The position numbers were made by a program, and so were the translations under genes. From JBIKWM01 sp044356305 (GTDB taxonomy: Bacteria > Bacteroidota > Bacteroidia > UBA10329), in the NCBI GenBank assembly GCA_044356305.1, contig JBIKWM010000001.1:124001-188000 (forward strand): a stretch of 64,000 bases of DNA, given 5' to 3'. Below, piece by piece: positions 17,236 through 26,106 of this stretch. Every line of letters begins with the position of its first letter. The stretch's first letter is position 1. The notes below the pieces were generated by a model. It did not search any database, was not told the origin of the DNA, and saw only the letters and a list, made by a program, of their open reading frames with translations.

Positions 17236-18639
17236 CTATTGCAATGGCCTGAATCGCGCCTGAAAAAAGCGGAGGTATTTCGGTTCGTAAACCATCTCGA
17301 GGCCGCGCACGGCATGGCGGTTCTGCCATACACTGGCAACCGATTCGGCCACCACGTCCATGTGTGCCTGGGTGTACACGCGCCTGGGAATTGTAAGGCG
17401 CACGAGTTCCAGCTCCGGACGGCAGTGGTCGCCCGTGTGCTTGTCGCGGCCCGCGCTCACAATGCCGCGCTCCATGGCCCGCACGCCCGAGTCGAGGTAG
17501 ATCTCGGCTGCCAGTGCCTGTGCAGGGAATTGATCCTGGGGAATGTGAGGCAGAAACCTCTTGGCATCGAGGAAAACACCGTGTGTGCCGATGGGGTTTA
17601 CAATAGGAACGCCCATTTGGAGTAGCCTTTCGCCCAGATAGAATACCTGCCCCACGCGGGCACGGATATGGTCATCGTCCAACGATTCCTCTATGCCGAT
17701 GGCCATAGCTTCCATGTCGCGTCCGGCCAGCCCGCCATACGTGTGCAACCCCTCGTAAATCACAACCAGGTTGCGGCAATCCTCAAAAACATCCCATTCG
17801 TTGGTGGCCAGAAAACCACCGATGTTCACCAGTGCATCCTTCTTGGCGCTCATGGTGGCACCATCTGTCAGCGAACAGATCTCGTGCACAATATCAGCCA
17901 CCGTGAGGTTGCGCTGGCCTTCTTCCAACTGCTGTATCATGTAGGCATTCTCGGCCACCCGGGTCATGTCGTGTATGATCCTGATTCCCTTCTGCTGGCA
18001 ATAGGCCCTCAGTTCTTTCAGGTTGGCAAGGCTGATAGGTTGGCCGCCAGCCATGTTCACCGTGGTGGCTATAGACACGTACGGAATGCGGTCGGCACCC
18101 ACCTCTTGCACAATGGCATCAAGTTTTGCCAGATCAACATTCCCTTTGAACGGAAAGGAACTGAGTGGGTCGTGGGCCTCGTCAATGATGATGTCGCGAA
18201 ATGATCCGCCCGCCAACTCCTGATGCACCTTGGTGGTGGTGAAGTACATGTTGCCAGGCACAACATGTCCGGGCTTGATGAGCACCTGCGAAATGAGATT
18301 CTCGGCACCACGTCCTTGGTGGGTGGGCACCACATACTTATAGCCGTAGCAACGCTGAATGGTCGATTCGAGGCGGTAGTAGTTGCGGCTTCCGGCATAG
18401 GCCTCATCGCCCATCATGAGCCCGGCCCACTGGCGGTCGCTCATGGCCGATGTGCCGCTGTCGGTCAGCAAGTCGATATAAACATCATCACTTTTAAGCA
18501 GAAAGGTGTTGTAGCCAGCCGCGCTGAGAGCGGCTACACGTTGTCCGCGGTCGGTGATACGCAACGGCTCCACCATTTTTATCTTGAACGGCTCGGCCCA
18601 GCTTCGGGTGCCCTGTGGTGTATGTGTGTCTCGGTTCAT
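17236..18639 (-). CDS. tpl: Tyrosine phenol-lyase (not tryptophanase)
   Basis: A 467-residue PLP enzyme of the beta-eliminating lyase family. Tyrosine phenol-lyase (TPL) splits tyrosine into phenol, pyruvate and ammonia. The PLP lysine lies in MSAKKD (Lys267). Three residues that separate TPL from tryptophanase all match TPL when aligned by eye to the Citrobacter enzyme with a constant offset of 10: Thr134 (TPL Thr124; Asp in TnaA), Arg391 in AMERG (TPL Arg381; Ile in TnaA) and Phe458 in LRFF (TPL Phe448; His in TnaA). MSDRQWAGLMMGDEAYAGS and GNMYFTTT also follow TPL. Met 18639 is chosen because the promoter element lies just upstream; the open frame extends to 18693. An untested new specificity remains possible. 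Confidence 0.85.
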   Translation of the reverse strand: MNRDTHTPQGTRSWAEPFKIKMVEPLRITDRGQRVAALSAAGYNTFLLKSDDVYIDLLTDSGTSAMSDRQWAGLMMGDEAYAGSRNYYRLESTIQRCYGYKYVVPTHQGRGAENLISQVLIKPGHVVPGNMYFTTTKVHQELAGGSFRDIIIDEAHDPLSSFPFKGNVDLAKLDAIVQEVGADRIPYVSIATTVNMAGGQPISLANLKELRAYCQQKGIRIIHDMTRVAENAYMIQQLEEGQRNLTVADIVHEICSLTDGATMSAKKDALVNIGGFLATNEWDVFEDCRNLVVIYEGLHTYGGLAGRDMEAMAIGIEESLDDDHIRARVGQVFYLGERLLQMGVPIVNPIGTHGVFLDAKRFLPHIPQDQFPAQALAAEIYLDSGVRAMERGIVSAGRDKHTGDHCRPELELVRLTIPRRVYTQAHMDVVAESVASVWQNRHAVRGLEMVYEPKYLRFFQARFRPLQ

Positions 18640-18645
18640 GGGGAG

Positions 18646-18688
18646 CAAATCTGACCCAAGGGCGATCGGACTGGTATGATGTGCGTCA
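18646..18688 (-). promoter_or_regulatory. Predicted class II FNR-like promoter of the tpl gene
   Basis: TGATGTGCGTCA (18677-18688; one mismatch to TGAT-N4-ATCA) lies in a wider inverted repeat GTATGA-N6-TCATAC (18674-18691). Its centre is 36.5 bp from the last G of the minus-strand element CAGATTTG (18653-18646). The start codon follows 7 bp later. Confidence 0.55.
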
Positions 18689-18739
18689 TACATGGGAGAC
18701 CTAAATGGTCAGACTTTCGCGTCCTCAATCCCCGAAGAG

Positions 18740-20068
18740 ATGATTAAAAACGCACTCTACTTAATGGTAATGAGCATGTTGATCGGCCTTGTCTCCCATG
18801 CCCAGACCATAAACAGCACCAGCAACGGGCTGTATTACATGCCCACCACGTGGGATTGTTTCTGCATTCCCACACAGAGCATGAACATCAACATCAACCA
18901 TCAGGTGACGCTCAACAACAACCTGGGCATGAGCGGCTCCATAACCATAGGGGCCAGCGGGACATTGGTGCAGGATGGCACTCCACGGTCGGGGCAGTTC
19001 TCATCGGGCACGTTCATCAACAACGGGCAGTTCAGCATTGACAGGTTGAATCTTGTGGGCGGCACATTCACCAATGGCGGAACGGCCAATATCAGAGCTT
19101 ACGCGAATTACACCCAAGCCACTAACAATGGTTCGGTACTGGGCACCGATACCCTTTACAACATGGGCACCTATGTGAACAACGGCACCCTGAACCACAC
19201 TGTGGTTTACACCGGGGTGAGCCTACAGAACAACGGCACTATTACTGGGGCCGATAGCCTCTACAACGCAGGCACACTGAACAACGCGGTGGGCGCGGTG
19301 ATCAGCTGCGACAGCCTGTACAACGACAATACCATGACCAACGATGGTATTGTGCAGCACGTGGCCTTCACCAATGCGGGCAACTATACCAATAACGGCA
19401 GCGTGAATTTCAATTCCATGACCAACATTGGTACGTTTGACAACCACGGGCAGCTTGCGGGCACGTGGAGCATGACCAACGCATCTGTTTTCAACAACTA
19501 CATCGATGGCACCGTGAACCTTGATGTGAGTTTCCTCAACAGCTCGCTCACCATGCCGCCTCTTCCGGTGGCCGTTTTCACCAACAACGGCACCGTGACC
19601 ATTGGCGACAGTTGGTACAATTTCGAATCGGTGACGGGTGGCCCCTCAGGCAGTTGGACGGTTCAGGACTCATCGGTGAATTACGGCAGCATGACAGGCA
19701 GCTTCAGTTTCTGCGACCTCACACCGCAGACCTTGAATTTCCCAGTGGTCGATTTCAATTTCGGCACGGTGGACCCGACTGTGAGTTTCTGCCAGTTGGT
19801 GGGGGTGGATGTTACGGATGTGGATGCGCGTGCATCGCTGTTCCCCAATCCAGCCCATGATGCGATCACTGTGCGCCTGCCTGATCCGTACGCTTCGGTT
19901 AGTATATCGGTGTACGATATGATCGGCAGGCAGATTCTTCCTACCCGCACACACAGGCCCGATAACGGAGTCTTGAAAATTGATGTCAGCACCCTTCCGC
20001 GCGGGCTTTATTCTATCCGTTGGGCCGCTGATGGTGCGGCCGGAAATGAGGGACTGGTGGTGGAGTGA
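18740..20068 (+). CDS. T9SS-sorted surface protein with Asn/Gly-rich repeats
   Basis: About 442 residues with a signal peptide (MIKNALYLMVMSMLIGLVSH, cut near AQT). The body is made of degenerate repeats rich in Asn, Gly and Thr such as FTNNGTVTIGDSWYN, LYNAGTLNNAVGAV and YTNNGSVNFNSMTN, probably a beta-solenoid. The last 80 or so residues form a type A sorting domain (SLFPNPAHDAITVRLP ... SVYDMIGRQI ... LPRGLYSIRW), which directs export by the type IX system and attachment to the surface. Function unknown; adhesin-like. It is convergent with the nos operon. The start at 18740 gives the signal peptide; the frame is open to 18692. Confidence 0.85.
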   Translation: MIKNALYLMVMSMLIGLVSHAQTINSTSNGLYYMPTTWDCFCIPTQSMNININHQVTLNNNLGMSGSITIGASGTLVQDGTPRSGQFSSGTFINNGQFSIDRLNLVGGTFTNGGTANIRAYANYTQATNNGSVLGTDTLYNMGTYVNNGTLNHTVVYTGVSLQNNGTITGADSLYNAGTLNNAVGAVISCDSLYNDNTMTNDGIVQHVAFTNAGNYTNNGSVNFNSMTNIGTFDNHGQLAGTWSMTNASVFNNYIDGTVNLDVSFLNSSLTMPPLPVAVFTNNGTVTIGDSWYNFESVTGGPSGSWTVQDSSVNYGSMTGSFSFCDLTPQTLNFPVVDFNFGTVDPTVSFCQLVGVDVTDVDARASLFPNPAHDAITVRLPDPYASVSISVYDMIGRQILPTRTHRPDNGVLKIDVSTLPRGLYSIRWAADGAAGNEGLVVE

Positions 20069-20251
20069 AGCACAGAAGTGCCGCACATACCTAGTGACAG
20101 GGAGCAACCCTAGGCCTTTTGCCGTGCTTCGATGCGGGCGAGGGATCGCCTATCAGGGCGACTGCGATGGTACCTCTAGCCCTGTCCAGCCAATACAGAG
20201 TTGAACTTCGAATCTCGCATTTGGGGGATTTCGCTACACTCAATCTCCCCC

Positions 20252-21019
20252 TCAAAGATCCTTCTTGCCAAAGATGCGTCCGGCCAGCAGAGCAGGTAGC
20301 AGCACCCAGATGCCCAACGTGGTACCGGCAAAGGCGATGCCAGTGGTCTGGGTGAAGAAATTGTTGAAGAATGCGCCTGTGTATCCCAGCAGCGCTGCAG
20401 CATCGAGCTGCATCATCATGAGTATGCGGGCTAGGTCAACGGGGTTGAGGGCCATCATGGTAAGGGTGGGATATTCGAGCGGATACTCGCTGAAGGTGTA
20501 GAGCACCCAGAGCACAAAGGCATCGTAGATGAGGGCGAAATAGAACCAGAAGATGAGGGCCACGCCTATGGCCCGTGCCTTGTCGCGCACCACCACGCTG
20601 GCCAGCATGCTCAGGGCCACGAAAACCCAGGTTAGGACCGTGCCGCACAGCAGCAGGGCCACGCTGCCGGCCCCACCCCCATAGAGCAGCATTGGCAGAC
20701 CTATACCCACAAGGAATGCCACACTGAGCGATATACCTAGCGCAAGGAACAGCGATGCGAACACAGCCGCCCTGCGTATTGGCTGGGTGAGGATGAGCGA
20801 AATGAACTCGTAAGAGTCGTAGAAATAGACCGATGAGAACACTACGCTGACCAATGGAGTGACCAGCAGCAGCACATTGATAAGGCTGAGCACTACGCGG
20901 GTGGGGTCGCTATCGAGCTGATAGAGGCCTACGCAACTTAGGGCCAGAAAGGCGGTGTACACCAGTATGAACCGTGTGCGGAGAATGTCGGACACCACAT
21001 AACGCAACAGTTTAAGCAT
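20252..21019 (-). CDS. nosY: Nos ABC transporter permease NosY
   Basis: A 255-residue membrane protein with six segments, the permease of the NosFY transporter that supports copper-site assembly in nitrous oxide reductase, probably by exporting a sulfur species used for the CuZ cluster. The N-terminus LLRYVVSDILRTRFILVYTAF and the cytoplasmic SLILTQPIRRAAVFASLFLAL match NosY. It follows nosF by 3 bp and is the last gene of the nos operon. The convergent T9SS gene ends 183 bp away; no terminator is obvious in that gap. Confidence 0.9.
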   Translation of the reverse strand: MLKLLRYVVSDILRTRFILVYTAFLALSCVGLYQLDSDPTRVVLSLINVLLLVTPLVSVVFSSVYFYDSYEFISLILTQPIRRAAVFASLFLALGISLSVAFLVGIGLPMLLYGGGAGSVALLLCGTVLTWVFVALSMLASVVVRDKARAIGVALIFWFYFALIYDAFVLWVLYTFSEYPLEYPTLTMMALNPVDLARILMMMQLDAAALLGYTGAFFNNFFTQTTGIAFAGTTLGIWVLLPALLAGRIFGKKDL

Positions 21020-21022
21020 GGC

Positions 21023-21742
21023 TCAGTGGGCGGGTGGGGTGCTGGTGCGCATGATGTGGGCAATGGCCCTGACGAGGCTGGCCTGCCCCGTACTCTCCTT
21101 TATGGCTTCGACCTGGCCAGTGTACGCCACCTTGCCCTCGTTGAGGTAAACGAGGTGGGTGGTGAGTTCCTCAAGATCGCTGAGTATGTGCGATGTGACC
21201 ATGATGGTCTTGCCCTTCTGTTTCTCGGCCAGCACCTTCTCTTTGAGGGTCTCGGCCGCCAAGGGGTCGAGGCCAGCAGTAGGCTCGTCAAGAATGAGGA
21301 TGGGCGGGTTGAACATGAATGCCAGAGCCGCGCTCACCTTTTGCCGCGTGCCGCCCGATAGGGTGTGCATGGGCTTGTGGCGCATGGTGGTAAGACCGAA
21401 TGCTTGTGTCAGATCGTTGTCGATGGCTGTTGTGCTGCCGCGTAGGTCGCACACCATGTCCATTACCTGCCCAATGGTCATGTTGGCGGGGTAGCGGCCT
21501 ATCTGTGGCATGTAGCCTATCTGGTGGCGGTGCTTGTAGCGGCCCGCCACATCGGTGCCGTTGAGCATTATGTGGCCACTGGTGGGCACCATCAGCCCCA
21601 GGATGCACTTGATCAGGGTGGTCTTTCCCGAGCCGTTGGGGCCAATAAGGGCATACGACTGCCCCGGCCCGAAACGGGCATCTACCTCGTGCAGGGCGCG
21701 CAGCCCTTTGAAGTCCTTGGTGAGTGCTGATACCTCAAGCAT
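21023..21742 (-). CDS. nosF: Nos ABC transporter ATPase NosF
   Basis: A 239-residue ABC ATPase that powers NosY. Walker A is GPNGSGKTTLIKC, the signature is TLSGGTRQKVSAALAF, and Walker B is ILILDEPTAGLDP, followed by the switch histidine in TSHIL. Its ATG overlaps the end of nosD by 8 bp and its stop is 3 bp from nosY, so the three are translationally linked. Confidence 0.93.
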   Translation of the reverse strand: MLEVSALTKDFKGLRALHEVDARFGPGQSYALIGPNGSGKTTLIKCILGLMVPTSGHIMLNGTDVAGRYKHRHQIGYMPQIGRYPANMTIGQVMDMVCDLRGSTTAIDNDLTQAFGLTTMRHKPMHTLSGGTRQKVSAALAFMFNPPILILDEPTAGLDPLAAETLKEKVLAEKQKGKTIMVTSHILSDLEELTTHLVYLNEGKVAYTGQVEAIKESTGQASLVRAIAHIMRTSTPPAH

Positions 21743-22964
21743 AGGGTCGCATACGTGGGGCGGGGTCGCGCATGTCTTGCGGAGTCACGGCCGGAATGAG
21801 CCGTTCGGCCCTATCGAGCAGGAACACGAGGAAACTGCGCCACAGCATCATGGCCGATGGCACACGGTCGCACACCACCGAGAACAGGCTCACGGGCAGG
21901 TGGGGCACATCGCCCACCCCATTGCGGTCAAGGTCATAGCCTTGGTAGCGGTCCCAGTAATTGTTGTGCACGGTGTTCAGCATCACAATGCCATTGGTTG
22001 ACACATCAAAGGTATTGGCCACAAAATCGTTGTCTCTGAAATCGTTGCGGTCGCAACTGGCCATCAGCTTCAGAGCCCAGCCGTTCTCTCTGAAGGTGTT
22101 GTGCTCAAACACTGTGCGGCTGGTGCCTTCCATGTATATGCCACTGGTGTTGCCCACAAAGCGGTTGGCCCACACGTGGCTGTCGGTTATGTCTTTGAGC
22201 AACATGCCGTAGGCGGCCGAGCCCCAGTTGTCCTCAAATGTGTTGTTGTGCATCTGCACATTGCGCGAGTACATGACCGACACCCCGGCCCCGTTGCCAC
22301 GGAACAGGTTGTGCTCGTACCTATCGGAATGTGAGAACATGAAATGCAGGCCGTAGCGCATGTTGGCTATGCTCACATTGTCGCGTATCAGAGAGTTGGT
22401 CACGAATTCGAAATAGATGCCATCGCGGTGGCCCTCAATGCGGTTGCCTGCTATGAAGGCATCGGTACATTTCCAGAGGTGGATACCGTTGCCCAACTGG
22501 TACTCGAACTCAGCCTTTGAGCGCAGGCGGTTGCCCGTTATATCCGCATGGTCGGTATTGGAGAGATGGATGCCGAAGAACGAGTTGTCGAACTCGTTGT
22601 CGTGGATCGTGATATAGTGTGCATCGAGGCATTTGATGCCCGCCATGTCCTCAAGGCTCGACCGGCCTGCATCGATGAACCGGAACCCGCTCACGGTTAC
22701 GCACGGTGCGGCAATGGTGAACAGCTCATGCTTCAACCCACCATCGAGCGTGGGCCTTCCTTCGCCCAGCAAAGTGATGGACTTCTGCACCGTCACATTG
22801 CCACTGGCATAGGTGCCCGCGGGCACCAGCACCGTGTCGCCATCGGTGGCCTGGTCCACAGCCCGCTGAATGGAGGCCATGGCCCCATCGGGCCGCACCT
22901 TTATGACATGTGCATCGGTTGCCGTGGCCGATAGCCACAAGGCCGCGAGAACCAACATCCGCAT
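21735..22964 (-). CDS. nosD: Periplasmic copper-site assembly protein NosD
   Basis: A 409-residue exported protein with a signal peptide (MRMLVLAALWLSATATDAH region) and a right-handed parallel beta-helix made of CASH-type repeats with N-x-(F/I) turns: HDNEFDNSFFGIHLSN, AFIAGNRIEGHRDGIYFEFV, MHNNTFEDNW. NosD acts with NosFY in maturing the CuZ site of NosZ. Met 22964 is preferred because it overlaps the nosL stop codon (TGATG). The family call is firm because nosL and nosF flank it. Confidence 0.92.
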   Translation of the reverse strand: MRMLVLAALWLSATATDAHVIKVRPDGAMASIQRAVDQATDGDTVLVPAGTYASGNVTVQKSITLLGEGRPTLDGGLKHELFTIAAPCVTVSGFRFIDAGRSSLEDMAGIKCLDAHYITIHDNEFDNSFFGIHLSNTDHADITGNRLRSKAEFEYQLGNGIHLWKCTDAFIAGNRIEGHRDGIYFEFVTNSLIRDNVSIANMRYGLHFMFSHSDRYEHNLFRGNGAGVSVMYSRNVQMHNNTFEDNWGSAAYGMLLKDITDSHVWANRFVGNTSGIYMEGTSRTVFEHNTFRENGWALKLMASCDRNDFRDNDFVANTFDVSTNGIVMLNTVHNNYWDRYQGYDLDRNGVGDVPHLPVSLFSVVCDRVPSAMMLWRSFLVFLLDRAERLIPAVTPQDMRDPAPRMRPYA

Positions 22965-23392
22965 CAGAATCGCTCTTTTATCTTGGGCCAATTGAGAACC
23001 TCACCACCCGTGGTGGCTTGTTCGGCCGAGCAGGCATCGGCTTGCGCAAAGGCCGCTATGCCACTGGCCATAGGTGTGCGCAGGGCATCGCTGTGCAGAT
23101 AGTGGGCGGTGCGGGCATCGGTCAGTGTGTTGGGCGCGGCCATATCTGCCACCAATATGTGGCGGGCGTTCACGGTATCGACCATGTGCTGGACGGCAGC
23201 ATTCATGAGGCAATTGATATCATCAAAGACAAGTACTTTTCCTTTTGATGTGATCACCTCGGCCCCGTAGCGGGCATCAACCAAAGTCATTTTGCAAAAG
23301 GCGCACGCATCGGTGCCATAGCGGATGGGTACCGGCTCTGAGGTGCATCCTCCAACCATCATTGCAAAGAGAAAAAAGAGAGTCGTTCTCAT
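22964..23392 (-). CDS. nosL: Copper chaperone lipoprotein NosL
   Basis: A 142-residue periplasmic lipoprotein that delivers Cu(I) to nitrous oxide reductase. The leader ends at a lipobox (MMVGGC). The mature protein has the NosL signature DACAFCKMTLVDARYGAEV, with Cys and Met as copper ligands, then KVLVFDDINCLMN. The ATG at 23392 overlaps the upstream stop as ATGA, which fixes the start. Confidence 0.93.
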   Translation of the reverse strand: MRTTLFFLFAMMVGGCTSEPVPIRYGTDACAFCKMTLVDARYGAEVITSKGKVLVFDDINCLMNAAVQHMVDTVNARHILVADMAAPNTLTDARTAHYLHSDALRTPMASGIAAFAQADACSAEQATTGGEVLNWPKIKERF

Positions 23393-23964
23393 AGGGCGCG
23401 GTTCCATTTCATCTCAGCAAAAAGAGTGATTACAGCAATAAGTCCCGTGCTGATGAATGCCCAGCCACCTACTGCCGGGGCAGAATAGGCGAGGAAATTC
23501 AAAAGCTCCTTGGACCCGATCAAAGGTGGCTGATAGGCCATGCCGGGCACTTTGATGGCAGCCGTGGGGTCGAGGTTGTGGCCGTAGTCATATCCCCACA
23601 TATAGAAATCAACCATGCCGGCTATGCCTGTAATTGCGAATATCAACACAAAGGCCCAGAGCGCCCACCGTTTGCCCACCGCGGCTACGGCCATTGAGAG
23701 GGCCATGAGCGCATACACCACGTAGGGCATGATCTTGAACTCAGGGAACATCTCGACCTTGATGTGCTTCATGCCGATGTAGTGGTTCAGGCCGTTGATG
23801 ATCTCAACATCGCCCGATATGTCATTGACCCAGATGTACAGGTTGAGACCCTCGGGATATTGCGGTGCCCACATCCAGATCCACCAGATAGGGGTCTTCA
23901 GGGTTATGATGAGGGCCAAAGCGGCCACTACCATGGCCACGCGGCCAGCGGTACTCAGTTTCAT
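23389..23964 (-). CDS. Nos-cluster integral membrane protein, unknown
   Basis: A 191-residue protein with about four membrane segments: near residues 8-28, two in the middle (VVYALMALSMAVAAVG and WALWAFVLIFAITGIAG) and one at the C-terminus (VGGWAFISTGLIAVITLF). The loop after segment 1 reads IWVNDISGDVEIINGLNHYIGMKHI, with His and Met that could bind metal or heme. Similar proteins lie between nosZ and nosL in Bacteroidetes clusters; I know no assigned activity. Overlap with nosL (ATGA) ties it to copper delivery to NosZ. Confidence 0.8.
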   Translation of the reverse strand: MKLSTAGRVAMVVAALALIITLKTPIWWIWMWAPQYPEGLNLYIWVNDISGDVEIINGLNHYIGMKHIKVEMFPEFKIMPYVVYALMALSMAVAAVGKRWALWAFVLIFAITGIAGMVDFYMWGYDYGHNLDPTAAIKVPGMAYQPPLIGSKELLNFLAYSAPAVGGWAFISTGLIAVITLFAEMKWNRAL

Positions 23965-24040
23965 TATGGGTTGATGATGAGGCCACCGCCCGCTGGGGCA
24001 ACGACCGTTGTGAACGGATGGAGGACAGAGGGAAAAGGAA

Positions 24041-24075
24041 GGCCGTCCGGGTCAGTCGGTGTGGCCCGGACGGCC
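24041..24075 (-). terminator. Hairpin between nosZ and the accessory genes
   Basis: GGCCGTCCGGG and CCCGGACGGCC form a perfect 11-bp stem with a 13-base loop, 12 bp after the nosZ stop. On the minus strand it is followed by TTCCTTTTCCC, a weak T tract. It could be a leaky terminator that lowers accessory gene expression, or a stabiliser of the nosZ message. Confidence 0.6.
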
Positions 24076-24087
24076 ATCAGAAGCAGA

Positions 24088-26067
24088 TCACTGCGGCTTG
24101 GTCTCGCCCAGCGAATAGGTGAGCGGCACATTGCTACCGGCAGGCGAAACGCGGAGGTAGCCCTGCATCTCCTGGTGCAATGCCGAACAGAAGTCGGTGC
24201 AGTAGAATGGCTGCACACCTACACGGTCGGGCACCCATTTCAGGGTCTGGGTGGCACCGGGCATGATCAGGATCTCGGCATTGTTGGCACCTTTCACAGA
24301 GAAACCATGGGGCACATCCCAGTCCTGCTCGAGGTTGGTGACGTGGAAATAGACCTCATCGCCCAGTTTGATGCCCTCAATGTTGTCGGGCGAGAAGTGC
24401 GAGCGGATCGAGGTCATGTAAACGTGCACCTCTTTGCCCTTACGCTCAACCTTGGCCTGACCTTCGCCTTTGGCAGCGTAAGGGTGGCCATTCTCCTCAA
24501 GCTTGTACAGTTTCACCTGCTTGTCCTTGATCAGGCTGGCGGGCAACGACTCGGCATAGTGCGGTTCACCAATGGTGGGGAAGTCGAGCAGCAGCTTCAT
24601 CTTCTCGCCCGATATGTCATACAACTGTGCCGATTGGGCCAGTTCGGGGCCAGTGGGCAGGTAGCGGTCCTTGGTTATCTTGTTGTAGGCCACTAGGTAT
24701 TTGCCATGTGGTTTGGCAGTGGGGCCGCCCGGTACAGAAAGGTGACCCACTGAGTAGTATGTAGGTGCGCGGTCAACCACTTGCAGGGTCTTGATGTCCC
24801 ACTTAACCACCTCGCTCGACACGAAGAAGCTGGTGTAAGCGAATCCGTTGGCATCGAACTCGGTGTGCAAGGGGCCGAGGCCCGGCTTCTCTACCACACC
24901 GTGAAGGGCCGACTCGTAGCGCACCACAGGGTGTCCGGCATATTCGCCCTCAAAATCCTTGGCGGCAATAGCCTTCATCAGCTTATCGAAACTGAACACA
25001 GGAATCTGAGCGGCCAGCTTGCCACTACCTACTATGTACTCGCCAGTAGGGTTCACATCGCAGCCGTGCGGGCTCTTAGGGCAGGGGATGAAATAGATGA
25101 TGTCTTTAAGCACGAGCGGATCGAGCTGGAGCACATCTTCCAAAATGGTCGATGTCGCCTGAAAAGTCTTCTTGTTGATCTTGTTGTGGGCGTACCGTGC
25201 CTTGGTCTTGGTGCCCTGACCGGCCTTGATATACTCCTCGGCCTTCTTCCAGTTCACAGCCATGATAAAGTCCTTGTCCTTCTGCGAGGCATTCACCTCG
25301 AGCAGGGTGTAGGCCGCCTCCGAGTTGTAGCACGAGAAGAAGAACCACCCGTGCGATGGGCCTTTGCCTGCGCGGGCCAGGTCAAAGTTCACGGGCGGGG
25401 TCACAAGCTGAAAGGCAAGGCTCAGTTCGCCCTCGTTGCCAATGTTTACAAAACTCACCGTGCCCCTGAAATTCTCCTTGTAGGTACTGATGGGCACATC
25501 GCGGCTGGCATCGTCACCTATGGGCACCGAGAAGCGGCTGCTGGCCACCAGATATTCGGTGTTCTCGGTTATGAATGGCGATGAGTGGTTACCACCGCTG
25601 TTGGGTAGCTCCAGTATCTCCTCGGTCTCAAAGGTGGTCAGGTCCACACGGGCCACACGCGGGGTGTTGTTGGCATTCCCAAAAGCCCAGCGGCCATCAT
25701 GCTCGCCCTTTGTGGTAGATAGGGCTATGTGGTGCAGATCGTCCCACGGAACGAAACCGTGCGATGTATTGAGCATCGGCTTGCTCTCTTCGCTGAAACC
25801 GTAGCCCTTTTCGGCATCGACACTGAACACGGGCACCACCCTGAACACGCGTCCGCTGGGTAGGCCCACAACGCTCATCTGGCCATTGAAACCGCCCGAA
25901 ATGATGTTGTAGAACTCATCGTGCTGGCCCGGGGCCACATACACTTTGCTGGCTGCATCGCCCACGCCCACCTCTCCAGGGGTCTTGGGTTTGCAACCGG
26001 GCAGCATGGCTGCTGCAAAGGCACTGGCCAGTATTGCACCAGCCATTATCGATCTCTGATTCTTCAT
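24088..26067 (-). CDS. nosZ: Nitrous oxide reductase, clade II, Sec-exported lipoprotein
   Basis: A 659-residue copper enzyme that reduces N2O to N2. The leader (MKNQRSIMAG ... MLPGC) has a lipobox at Cys25 and no twin-arginine motif, so it is exported by Sec and lipid-anchored, as in clade II NosZ. CuZ histidine regions are visible: WDDLHHIAL, PSHGWFFFSCYN, SPHGCDVNPTGEY, GPLHTEFD, KPHGKYLV and GEPHYAES. The CuA domain at the C-terminus has CTDFCSALHQEMQGY (Cys623, Cys627, His631, Met634). Electrons probably come from the cytochrome c encoded two genes upstream. Confidence 0.97.
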   Translation of the reverse strand: MKNQRSIMAGAILASAFAAAMLPGCKPKTPGEVGVGDAASKVYVAPGQHDEFYNIISGGFNGQMSVVGLPSGRVFRVVPVFSVDAEKGYGFSEESKPMLNTSHGFVPWDDLHHIALSTTKGEHDGRWAFGNANNTPRVARVDLTTFETEEILELPNSGGNHSSPFITENTEYLVASSRFSVPIGDDASRDVPISTYKENFRGTVSFVNIGNEGELSLAFQLVTPPVNFDLARAGKGPSHGWFFFSCYNSEAAYTLLEVNASQKDKDFIMAVNWKKAEEYIKAGQGTKTKARYAHNKINKKTFQATSTILEDVLQLDPLVLKDIIYFIPCPKSPHGCDVNPTGEYIVGSGKLAAQIPVFSFDKLMKAIAAKDFEGEYAGHPVVRYESALHGVVEKPGLGPLHTEFDANGFAYTSFFVSSEVVKWDIKTLQVVDRAPTYYSVGHLSVPGGPTAKPHGKYLVAYNKITKDRYLPTGPELAQSAQLYDISGEKMKLLLDFPTIGEPHYAESLPASLIKDKQVKLYKLEENGHPYAAKGEGQAKVERKGKEVHVYMTSIRSHFSPDNIEGIKLGDEVYFHVTNLEQDWDVPHGFSVKGANNAEILIMPGATQTLKWVPDRVGVQPFYCTDFCSALHQEMQGYLRVSPAGSNVPLTYSLGETKPQ

Positions 26068-26106
26068 GATTCTTGTTGTTGAGGTATTGTTGATTCAGTC
26101 AGTCAT

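Noticed and set aside
17236..18639. Annotation as tryptophanase (TnaA)
   Set aside because: The family resemblance is real, but the discriminating residues at 134, 391 and 458 are those of tyrosine phenol-lyase, and long segments follow TPL rather than TnaA.
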